From Notospermus geniculatus (taxonomy: Eukaryota > Nemertea > Pilidiophora > Heteronemertea > Lineidae), in contig NMRB01002025.1 in the NCBI GenBank assembly GCA_002633025.1, positions 65,372 to 129,371 of the forward strand: a DNA stretch of 64,000 nucleotides. The letters run 5' to 3'. The notes under the pieces are model-generated. The model saw only the letters and a program-made list of their open reading frames with translations. It did no database searches and had not been told where the DNA came from. The translations under genes were made by a program, and so were the position numbers. Of the stretch, positions 45,501 through 55,129 are shown piece by piece; within the stretch, counting starts at the first letter, position 1, and each line of letters starts with the position of its first letter.

Positions 45501-47942
45501 TATCTTCTTTCATGTTCCAGGCCAAAGTTAACATTAAAAACAAATTGCTTGCAGAAGCAAGCGTACTGTGAGTCGCAAGCAGAGACAGATGACTGAAATA
45601 TCATCTGAACCAGTAATTCAAGTGAGTAATATTCCTTGAACACAAATGGTTTGATTACTTTGCTGGTTTGCCAGTTGGTGGATGGGGAACTTCAGCTACA
45701 GTCCCTCAGTGGTCAAGTTGTATTGCACATTCATGACCTTCTTGTTGTTTTCAGAAAGGAACTATTTTACAAATGAAGGATGCAAATCCGAAAGGGCGAT
45801 TTTGGTTAAAAGCTGACGGGGTTGATGTCAAGCCAGCTCTCCAGGAATCGATGCGTGGTGTTTGGAATGGTGATGCCGATCTGGGGGATGGAAAGCATCA
45901 ACAACTCAGAGAAGATTATGATGACCGCAAGAGTGCCATTCCAAAGATAATAGCATCTGATGCACTTGATGAGCTTGGAGCCATCCTGAAAATCCTGGAA
46001 GAAGATACCGAATTCCTCACCACTGGCCTTGAGGGATCCATTAAGGTGTACCAAGCGAAGAGCAGAGCTCAGAACACGCCCGAGGAAGCCCTGAAATCAG
46101 CAAATTGGGAGGTGGTCGAATTCACCACCCTCCTAACCCAAAGTCAACAGTTCAGTGGCCATATGCACAAGCTTGTTGATCGTCTCTCCTCAAACACAAT
46201 AACAATAGTGGCGGCTAGGGATGACCTAAGAAAAATCAATGGTGAATACAAGAAGTACTTGAAAAACTTGTTCAAGAAAAAGCGGCAGCCTCCAGCATCT
46301 CATGTTCTGGTGTTCATGTTGTCCGATGAAAGACGCAACAAGAAACCCTATGCAGCACCTGTACAATTCATCCCATACCACTCAATTCGGGATCAGTACA
46401 TCAGAGACTTTTCAAAAAAGATAAAGCAGGAAATGGTTTCCCGTAGCCTTTCTGTAGTCGGTAAGTTTGTTGATGGCAGATTATGTTCAAATACTTTAGT
46501 CGTTTTATTTGTCCTATTTATTTCGCTTTGACAGCAAGGTTTGGTAGAAAACTTCTTATGGTACCATGATTTCAGGAACTGTGACTGATGGTGAATTCTG
46601 CTCCTTGCGATCCATGGGTGAAACAAGGCCACTGCATATATGGCAGCTTGTCCATGATGCCAAGCAAGCAGTATCCAAGATGCGGAAGCAAACTCTCCTT
46701 GACATGCTGATACCAACCAATGGTGAGCACCGAAATAAAGTTTTTCATACTCCAGTGACAGATTGAAAATGTTCAGATGGAGACCCTTGAACTTCTGGCT
46801 TTTAACAAATTAAATAACCAGCTGCAAAATGATTGTTATGTTATGCATGCCAAGATTTCGCTCAAATTCGGTCTGTTTTAATTCCATTCATTATAGTACT
46901 TGTTGATGGTGTCCCAGCCATGACTCGGGAAAACGAAGTGGTGCCAAATGCACTCAAAGTGCAACTGTTTGATCTTATACATCGTCAAGGGATCCCACAA
47001 GAAGGTGCCATTGAACGAGTGCGTCAGGAACTTGTCCCACCAGGTTACGAAGCTCACCCTTGGAAACCAAACTGTCCTGAGTCGTATTTGGAAAAAACAG
47101 AGGAGCATACTGGCGACAATGTACCTCAGGTCAGTTCGGTTGTCTGTTGTCTGCTGAATTGTTCACTGATCATAATGGTATCTACATTTAACACATCTTT
47201 TTATTGAATACAAAAACTTAGCCTTGTTAGGGAAAATTGATTGTTTCATTTCTTTTCCGGCATTCTGTTGAAAGTTGGTATGAGAATGGTGTAGATTTCC
47301 GACACCATTTGTATGTTCCAGAAACCGATCTAGTCACCAATGAAGTGCACCACGAGCGGGCTGACCACTGCCATCTCCTAAAGAGGATTGCCAACCACAC
47401 TCGTGAAGGGCGGTATCCTTTGCTAGAACTGTATGGTTTCGATCATGCCATGAGAGATCCAGCCACAGGTTTGACACAACCTGCTCTAGTAGGAAAGAGA
47501 AAACAGTCGGTCACTGATGCAGAAAAGTTGCTGTCCATCAGTGTGGCCAAGTTCCTGGACCAGAACGGCTTTGAGAGGGCTGCCAAGTACGTCGATGTGA
47601 TTGCGAAATGGCACGAGTCAAGTGATGGACGTGGCCTGTCCCAGTTGCAGCGGTCACAGTACAATTACCTGACTCTCAACTACATTTTGGTATTTTGGTA
47701 GTAAATCATAAATCCACTGAAATTTTCATTACTGGCCATGGGACTGTGTTCGTGAGTTTTCTCGAGAAACCCTTATTGAAGTAACAACAAATATTGAGAG
47801 CCAAGAGTATAGGAGACTAGAGAATGCCACCATTGGGTATCCAAAGCACTCCAGAGCAGCGACAACTAATGACGTGGAGGCACTTTTTACCATAAGTCAT
47901 CGCCATCTGGGGGACAGTTTCACTCTCCTGGACTTCAAGTCT
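42593..47942 (+). CDS. Multi-exon Myb/SANT-like gene of unclassified mobile-type family, nearly intact
   Basis: Exons: 42593-42868, 43201-43352, 43517-43632, 44534-45132, 45262-45393, 45562-45621, 45755-46460, 46576-46722, 46897-47129, 47270-47689, 47734-47942. All phases agree. The N-terminus is basic, then WSHEEASALIQFIALH and VRSKTQKLRREFG mark a Myb/SANT or trihelix DNA-binding fold. The long remainder includes GRFWLKADGVDVKPALQ, VFMLSDERRNKKPYAAPVQ, GTVTDGEFCSLRSMGETRP, EHTGDN, GVDFRHHLYVPETDLV, TGLTQPALVGKRKQSV, WHESSDGRGLSQLQRS and AATTNDVEALFTISHRHLG. I know this series from multi-copy proteins of lancelets, molluscs and fish; their activity is undescribed to me. Lesions: TGA at 44608-44610, the acceptor before 47270 lacks AG, and the link 47689-47734 has no acceptor. 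Probably a recently disabled copy. Confidence 0.6.
44022..44533. repeat. Degenerate intronic repeat, three units of about 170 bp
   Basis: Units starting TTTCAGCGGTGGTAGTTTG (44022), TTTCAGTGGTGGTCGTAGC (44222) and TTTCAGTGGTGGTTGCAG (44382) repeat in the intron and end at the true acceptor and exon start TTTCAGTGGGTGCT at 44528. Confidence 0.6.
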
Positions 47943-48333
47943 TCAAGTCGGTCACGTGACCTTGTAAGGGTTACCTCCGCTAGGGTTAGAATGGCGCCAC
48001 TAGGTGCAGGAAGGAAGTGAATTATTGAATTACTGAAGTGAAGTAGGTAAGGCCGAGGACGGGTGCATTCCATTTCACTGATATTGTGATAAAAAAAGAG
48101 GAAGGGTTAATGCGGCAAATTGCATAATATGCATGGATGCATGTTTACACGATGACTTTCATGCATATCATAATTGCCTCATACAACACTTTTCCTGTTC
48201 CTCGACCATTCCCACAAATATCGGCTCATATGTATGGAATTTTAATTTCTTGTGAGAATCAGAAACAGATTTGCATGCCAATGCTCTGTCCAATATTGGA
48301 AAAGAAGCAAAGATATATGCATTTGACTATCAG

Positions 48334-48842
48334 GCACGGATCGCACTGTCTTAAAAGATATCTCCATCAGCTTTGTGAAACGATACGACGAGATGGTGGC
48401 AAATGGTAACACTATTGATGATATCCTCCATCGCGTGATGACAAACAATGATGTGGTGAGCATTCACATGTTTTAGTCACACACATACAAGATGTTAGTT
48501 AGCCCAAAAGTTATACAGTCTGAGTGGTCAGATTCGATCACAGTGTGTACATCAGTGTGTACATCTTACACTCACTGGGAACAAGACACAATTTGATAAT
48601 CATGTCATGATATTAGTACCGGGAGTTGTTAGCCCTCATGGCCTCGCAAGGCAAAAGACTTTAGCTCAGGATCCAGCTCTTGTGACTTCAGATGTCAAAG
48701 ATTGATAGTAGAAGTTAGTGCTAACATGTCACCGCTTTGCTGTGCTTCAGACAGGCAAGCGTAAACCCCACCCCAACAAGAGAAGGCTAAAAAAAGAACA
48801 CCAAATCAAAGGAGAGAGTTGCAACGCCCAAAGTAACCACAC
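48334..48842 (+). CDS. Two possible exons of an unknown protein, cut by a hAT element
   Basis: Exon 48334-48455 lies between tgactatcag and GTGAGC and reads TVLKDISISFVKRYDEMVAN then NTIDDILHRVMTNND. Exon 48751-48842 follows ctgtgcttcag and reads TGKRKPHPNKRRLKKEHQIK, very basic. Phases agree (0). The hAT element begins directly after the second. They could be last exons of the gene at 42593 or a separate gene; I cannot tell. No domain recognised. Confidence 0.35.
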
Positions 48843-48968
48843 CAGTGGCAGATCCAAGGGGGCGTGCCCGGCGCACGCCCCCCCCCCCCCGTTCAGCCGC
48901 CGAGCAGCAAAAATTTTGGAAGGCATATAATCAGACCCCTGATTTTCGAAAAGAAAGTTCAATTTGGC

Positions 48969-49130
48969 NNNNNNNNNNNNNNNNNNNNNNNNNNNNNNNN
49001 NNNNNNNNNNNNNNNNNNNNNNNNNNNNNNNNNNNNNNNNNNNNNNNNNNNNNNNNNNNNNNNNNNNNNNNNNNNNNNNNNNNNNNNNNNNNNNNNNNNN
49101 NNNNNNNNNNNNNNNNNNNNNNNNNNNNNN
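48969..49130. other. Assembly gap (162 N)
   Basis: Undetermined bases inside the hAT transposase region. Confidence 1.
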
Positions 49131-50017
49131 GCTGTGAACGAAGCACGCGGTCTGATACATGTAATGAGTTCCAGTGACTTCATTGCTGCTTTGGAAACCG
49201 TTCGGTACATCTTTGGTTTCACAAAACAGCTTAGCATTCTGCTTCAAGGATCTAGCATGGATATGCTCCTTGCTTATGAGAAGCTAGATCTAGTCAAAGC
49301 CACAGTAGAGAATGTACGCCAGAATGCTGAAGAAGAATTCAGAAACATGGTCTTCACCAAAATGGGCGATAAAGCTCGCATCACGGGTGGTGAAATTAAG
49401 CAGCCCCGAACCTGTGGTCGTCAGACACTAAGAGCCAACACACCTGGTACATCTACAGAGGAGTACTATCGCCGAGCCGTTTTCCTTCCGTTTGTAGACA
49501 GTGTCCTGCAGCAGATGAAGGACAGGTTTCCACAGGTAAAAAGACTGCTGCAATGGGGTTGTGTCTCCTGCCAAGCAACCACGAGAGCCTGACCAAGGAG
49601 AAGGAAGACAGCCTACTTGATCACTATCGTCGTGACTTACCATCGCCAGCAGCCTTTCATCAGGAGGTAGCACTGTGGAAGACCATGTGGGCGTCAAAGA
49701 AACAGGCACCGTTACCCAAGACAGTCGAGGAAACATTGAAAGATGAGAATATGTCGGCTAGGATGTTTCCTAATGTTGCAGTTATTCTGCATCTGTTGCT
49801 CCTCCTACCAGTGACGAGTGCGTCCGTTGAGCGTGCAAATTCGGCCCTGAAGTTCGTTAAAACCGATCGGCGCTCAACAATGGGCGATGATAGGCTGAAC
49901 GCACTCCTCTTGCTATTTGTCCATAAAGACATACAAATTGATTTGGACAAGGTTGTGAATATTTTCGCACATCGTCAACCTCGTCGAATGCGTCTCAACA
50001 ATCCTCTTGGCGATTAA
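49131..50017 (+). pseudogene. hAT transposase, C-terminal half, one homopolymer frameshift
   Basis: The frame after the gap includes FIAALETVRYIFGFTKQLSI, LQGSSMDMLLAYEKLDLVKA and AEEEFRNMV, the middle of hAT proteins of the P52rIPK/ZMYM group. At the A5 run 49538-49542 the frame is lost; from 49553 it resumes as MGLCLLPSNH. The C-terminal dimerisation region, ASVERANSALKFVKTDRRST and RLNALLLLFVHKDI, is complete and ends with TAA at 50015-50017. A single missing A would explain the break, so sequencing error or a recent deletion are equally possible. The N-terminal zinc finger and first catalytic residues are not in view. Confidence 0.75.
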
Positions 50018-50643
50018 TTTGCTCATTCACAGGGCGTGAAAGACATGTAGTTATCACCAGCGCAGCAGAGGAGACACAGAGTCCCTTTGAAAAATGCGAT
50101 ATCATATTGTGTAATCGATTATCTGTTTGTCCATTGAGAAAACACCCACCATCTTTGCTTCTGTTGACAACTCAACATTTTCAGTTATTAAATGATGCTA
50201 AGTAGATGTCTGACGTGGTCATTTTTATGTTCCCAATATTTATGGCGCTCAACAAAGTTATCAAATTCAAAATTCAATTCAATTCCCAAAAAGATAACGT
50301 GGGACTGGGTAGAAATGGAGGTGTCCCAGTATTACCCTCCACGACTCCAGCAATACCCCTTGGCAATACTGGAGTGGTGCTTCCGTCTAGTGGTTCCTTC
50401 AGACCCCCTGGTTTTCAGTAAAAAGAAAGGTTATTAGTTCAATTTGGCCTGCCCAGATGCCAGGAAATCGCGTTTCCAGCTCTTTTACCCCAAAAAATTT
50501 CCGGCGGAGAACTCACGCCGGAGGTCACACCTTGGGCGCTCAGGGAACAATGGGCTTCGCCCATTCCACGCCCCCCCCGTTCGGCAATTCCTGGATCCGC
50601 CACTGCACACCAAAGGAAAATGAAGAGCGGTCTTCAACAGTAA

Positions 50644-51372
50644 ATGCCAGTCAGAAATAGCAGACATTCTCACGCAGTTCAATGTGAGTAAACTTCAGTT
50701 TGATCTCAAAATTCGAGAATGAAATATCTGTCAATTTTAATATTATATGTCTATTGTGAAGTGTGAGTGATTCTATAATTCTTTCTTTATCTGCTGGTGT
50801 CATCTCAGTGCACCATGAGGTGCTAGTACGACGCGGCCGTCCTCATTGGAAATTCACAAGTGGTACCGGTAAGTGAAGTCTCTTGTTGCAACCTCAAAGT
50901 TTGCAGTTGTCCCACTTGATTTTTTTCCCCATTTCAGGCATGTGGTACCTTGTTTTATTTGACAAGGACGGGTTAACAGCAACACTGCCAGAGAAATACA
51001 TGGCGTTTACAACAAAAGGCATCGGTTGTCGCGGCACTGTTGCTGTTCCAAGAAAGGCGCCACTTGTTGGCGAAATACTTGAAATCGGAGGTATGCTCAC
51101 CTTATGACTGCAGTCACATACATACAGGATAAGGGCCATTAATTGAAAGTGGAATTAACAAAATGGCACACCAGCAAGCTCATGGAAAGATAATTGAGTC
51201 GAAATCAGCGTTTACATACTATCGTCTCTTAAAACATGGGCATTTTTATTTTCTAATGAAATAGGAACTGTCAGTGAGTTGACCAATAGGCGTCACTACA
51301 GCCCAATTCAATGCATACAGTGGACCGCATTCATCATGTTCATTCTTGATCGAGCACCACTCGCGTCATCCT
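50644..51372 (+). CDS. Possible exon chain of an unknown gene (FDKDGLTATLPEKY)
   Basis: Exons 50644-50683 (begins ATG), 50809-50868, 50938-51090 and 51265 onward have AG/GT borders and matching phases. They read PVRNSRHSHAVQ, EVLVRRGRPHWKFTSG, WYLVLFDKDGLTATLPEKYM and GTVAVPRKAPLVGEILEIGG. The FD-DG-TATLPEKY pattern resembles the small N-terminal module found before BEN or DUF4806 domains in some animal proteins. The last exon is cut by a MITE arm at 51367. Exons near 53153-54083 may continue it. Low certainty. Confidence 0.35.
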
Positions 51373-51520
51373 CCCACAGCAGGGGTTTTTACCTCGCTCC
51401 TCTTCATCCGCTCACACAAACCCCTGCCGACATTCGCTGGAATCCGTGGAGTATCAAAGCCATTCCAGCAAATGTTCATCCCCACCATCTCATCCCAAGA
51501 AGGCCGCTGATTGATACACA
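51367..51520. repeat. Single arm of the CATCCTCCCACAGC MITE joined to another repeat
   Basis: 51367-51428 matches the left end of the MITE at 1211. It then joins CATTCGCTGGAATCCGTGGA, which is also found at 57897-57925 after a different arm. Confidence 0.7.
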
Positions 51521-51854
51521 TGAACTACGCAGGTTTGAACAAAGCTGACAAAGCAGGTCAACATGAAATTACTCCTTTGGCGTATCTGTTTGGCGACGTG
51601 TGGCCTGAGAATGATATACATTCTGTGCGGTGAATGTAGGATAGGCTGAACTCAACTAAGGTTGAATCCAGCGGTGTAAGTAGGTTAATGACCCGCATGG
51701 GTCAGCGTAGCCAATGTAGTAAATGTCAGCTGCTTGGCTGTGAATATTACAAGGGCCGTTATACATGTATACGTGTAACTGATCTCTAGTTAGGGTGAGG
51801 AGGGGAAGCTGAGGTAGGCCTACTTCAGCACTGTGTTGTGCGTGACACTACGAG

Positions 51855-52891
51855 CCCAGATGGCCAAATATAATGGGCCAATATTGGCTCTAAGTAGGCT
51901 ATCTAGGCAAGAATGAAGGCCCAATCTAGGTTAGGTTGCCTATATCGGCCCTAAATGGGAATTCATCGGCCAATATATGCCAATATTGGCCCAATTTTTC
52001 TTATGCACCACGTTTTTCCCATTGGCCCAAAATAGGCTATCCTGGCAGATGTCGGTTGATATAGGCTCAATCTAGGCTATTCCTTGAATGACCTGACAAG
52101 CAGTTTCCTTTGATCCACTATGGTTCTGATGACACTTTAGACATGTCGTCGATCAATATTGGTCAGCACGGCATTCCATATCATGCCAGTTTAGGCCCTT
52201 TGTTGCACTCAAGCACTTGCATCACATGCACCACCCATCACACCATTCACAAAACCATAAAACAACATGCAAAGACCATGTATCAGGAAGAATTAAATTC
52301 GTCTTTATTCAGCAACAGTTAAAAACATGTAAATAGCATAAATGACATGTGAAATCGGCTGAAAAGTCTGTCAAAAGCCTCCAAAGCTCAGGTTTGCAAT
52401 CTGAGCAGAAGATGGTGAGAAACCAAAATGGCCGACGGCGGGAAAATGAAAGAGAAACAACAGGACGAGAAAGTGACATCAAAATCACAAAATTATTTAA
52501 CTACGTTATGACATGCATGCCAAGACATTAGTAATATTACAAAAGTAATTGTAGTTGTCTTCCAAAAAAATCCTGTTCACATATTATCGAAATATTGATG
52601 AAATAGTGCAAGCTGGCCAAGCATGCTTGGGCCAATCTCGGCCCAATCTTGGCAATAAGGGCTGCTTGCCAAGATAGCCTATATTCGCCCAATATCAGCC
52701 CAATGTTGGCAATATGGGGCTGCATGCCAAGATAGCCGATATTCGCCCAATATCGGCCCAATGTGGGCAATACGGGGACTCTGCCTGCCAAGATAGCCTA
52801 TACTGGTCCTATGTTGGACCAATGCATGCCAATATAGGCCCTTGATGCCGGGATAAAACCTATATCGGCCCAATATATTTGGCCATCTGGG
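51855..52891. mobile_element. 1.04-kb element with satellite-like arms
   Basis: CCCAGATGGCCAAATATA at the left is exactly inverted at the right. The first 230 bp and the last 280 bp are filled by degenerate reiterations of ggcccaatattggc-type words. The middle (52090-52540) is unique and has no supported gene. Confidence 0.8.
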
Positions 52892-52924
52892 AGACAATCT
52901 ACGTGTAATGCATGTCATCTTAAG

Positions 52925-53070
52925 GTGACTCAGAAAGGCGTTCGCTGATTGGGCGCATTTTCTCCTGCGCCAAGTACCCCAGCAAATCAGGCGGATGTCC
53001 TCAGGGGTTTGTCTGCGGTGACGAAGGGAGCGAGCAGTAAGAACGCCTGATATTCTCAGGATTCTCTGGA
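52925..53070. repeat. Repeat arm related to 57836-57925, opposite strand
   Basis: Contains CCTCAGGGGTTTGTCTGCGG and GAAGGGAGCGAGCAG; the complement of this order appears at 57846-57900 (CAGGGGTTCTTAGCGCTCGC). Confidence 0.6.
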
Positions 53071-53152
53071 TTTTCCTGTATATTGGTCCGCTAGAACTTT
53101 GCTGCCATCTTTTGGCAATATGCACGGCTGACTGCTCCTATTGAAACGATAG

Positions 53153-54083
53153 GTGGTGTGTGTCCCTTGTGCAATCTACGTGGTTTCTCTGATCCATAAA
53201 GAATACATTTTTGAATTTCTGAGTGCTTCTGCTTATCGGGCAAGAACTTCAGAAATTGATGATGATGATGATGATGACGAAATTGAGGAACATCCAAGGA
53301 CAGCCCTTGGGGATTTGACAATTTTGACAAATGTTTCCCTACCAGTACCTACCACATCGGATCACTCACACGACTCGCCTGCTGATGTTCCAAGAAACAG
53401 CATAGGGTATACCAGCCAAGGAGGGCAGTGCCCCAAAAAGCAGTTTCGAACGAGAGAAGAAACACGCGTAAGTAATCTATCTGTTTGCCTGTCAACTCTT
53501 CATTTAAATCACTACAACTTGTAATGACTACCTTTTTTTAAATTTGCTGTTGATCCCATGGAACACAATTCATGATGATGTTAGTGGTTCTGAATTAAAA
53601 ACTGCTGTGGTTCCCATCTGTTCACACAGAAATGTCACAGATTGTTCCTCAGATAAAACTGGCAGTATATCCACTTCACAAGTAGCATAATTCATATTTC
53701 AGAGAACAGCATGCTCATGATGCCTGGCATGCCTGGACAAGGGTCAGGAAATACTGCCCGTGAAAATGAAGATTGCAGAACTTGAAGCAGGTATATGACA
53801 TGTAGATATGTGAATTGTAAAGGTCTTGTTACACATTTGATCACTGCAAATTGCTAAAATAACTATTTTTTGCTTATTTTCCAAATGGTCACTGATGATG
53901 TTTCTCCCATTCGACATTGTCTTCAATTGCCATTCAAAATCAATAGCTGTTATGCTATTGTGATCTTTGAATTTGTTGCTATTTCAGGGATTGGTGGCTA
54001 CAAAAGTTCCCAGCCACTTCAACAAGAGGATTTTACACGTTGTGAGATATATTGTTCCGAAGGCCGCTGCAAATGCAAACAAT
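53153..54083 (+). CDS. Possible exons with acidic stretch and Cys-rich end
   Basis: Exon ending 53467 (donor GTAAGT) reads RTSEIDDDDDDDEIEEHPRT and PTTSDHSHDSPADVP. Exon 53703-53790 and exon 53988-54083 join in phase 1 as KMKIAELEAGIGGYKSSQ and then FTRCEIYCSEGRCKCKQ. The spaced cysteines resemble the zinc-binding tails of mobile-type proteins. Phase from the first to the second exon does not fit cleanly. Function unknown. Confidence 0.3.
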
Positions 54084-54089
54084 GTAAGT

Positions 54090-55129
54090 GTCATTTTCTT
54101 AGTTGATAATACCGATCCCTGCCCCCCTCCATGTTAACCCAGATGGGGGGGGGGGGGGCAGGAAAGTTCTCAGACAGTGGAACTTCATTACTACTGCCAG
54201 CTCACAGGAGCAAATTGGAGGGGGTGGGGGGTGATATCTAGTCAGAAGAGAGTTCAATCTAGACCAACTTTTGTTACTTTTTTTGTATGAAGATTGGGGT
54301 TTTTCGTGGCCATGCAGTGGATATCTGATCGTGTACTGAGTGGGCACCTTGCCTCGGTGAGTACTCAACGCCGTCATCCGATTGCGTGTGCACATTAACG
54401 TCAATTCCGTCGTTGCTTTGGCATTCCAACAGATATATCTTGATGCTTACCGGGTTATGTGCTTGGTCCAATAAACGTAATACTGTTGGAATAAATCCCT
54501 TAATTCCATGCTCCTATGCTGTCTGTATAAATCCTTGATTGCACTGCAGCAGTGGGGAATCCCCGAAAAAGAAAACCTCATATCCGTTTTCTTACCATTT
54601 CCCTCTCGGTCGTTGACGAATATGCATGTGAATGTGATTTCTGTTTGCTAAATTCTGTTATTCCTTCCGAATAAAATTGCATTTTATACCGATTGGGTTT
54701 GAAATATTTGGATTTGTATGGTTATTTTAAGAGATTGCCACAAGAGCTACAGCGGAACATGCATCGGATGTTTATGACTGGGTCAGTTGGTCCATGGAGG
54801 TATTATTGAGAAGGAGCGAGCACGGCCCTAATCGCTGTGACCACAATTCCACGCCCCCATTGTTTGCCTTTGTTCCCGCCTATTGCCCCCCCCCACACAC
54901 ACACACTAGGTTGGTTTCTCCGCAAGATTTTGTGCCTGCGCACTGATCTGGTACCACACCAACGCATGAGATTAGTCGGCAGTAAACAAATTTGCCCACC
55001 ATTATAACCGCGCATGTGCAATTTCTAATAAATCCCAGATGGGGGGGGGGCGTCAAAACGAGTGAATAGAGTCGCAAATGCTAATAATTAAGAAAAAATT
55101 TTGGTCGACAATCTGTGCAAAATATTCAG
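54090..55129. other. No gene seen; homopolymer tracts
   Basis: Poly-G at about 54145-54159, poly-C followed by a CA run at about 54888-54906, and poly-G at about 55040-55049. The missing 5' exons of trehalase should lie upstream of 55130, but I cannot find them here. Confidence 0.4.

Larger units (their letters stand above)
48843..50605. mobile_element. hAT transposon with CAGTGGCRGATCC termini
   Basis: Ends CAGTGGCAGATCCA and TGGATCCGCCACTG are inverted. A poly-C run follows the left end and GGGGG-rich sequence (as CCCCCCCC) precedes the right end. The transposase gene is inside in the + direction. Flanks share CACACC but a clean 8-bp duplication is not visible. An assembly gap removes 162 bp. 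Confidence 0.75.

Noticed and set aside
48747-49592. Long frames through the second N gap on both strands
   Set aside because: Only the + frame after 49131 shows hAT motifs; the remainder is an artefact of N.
53153-54083. N-terminal exons of trehalase
   Set aside because: None of the expected N-terminal landmarks (for example FVDM) is present in these exons.
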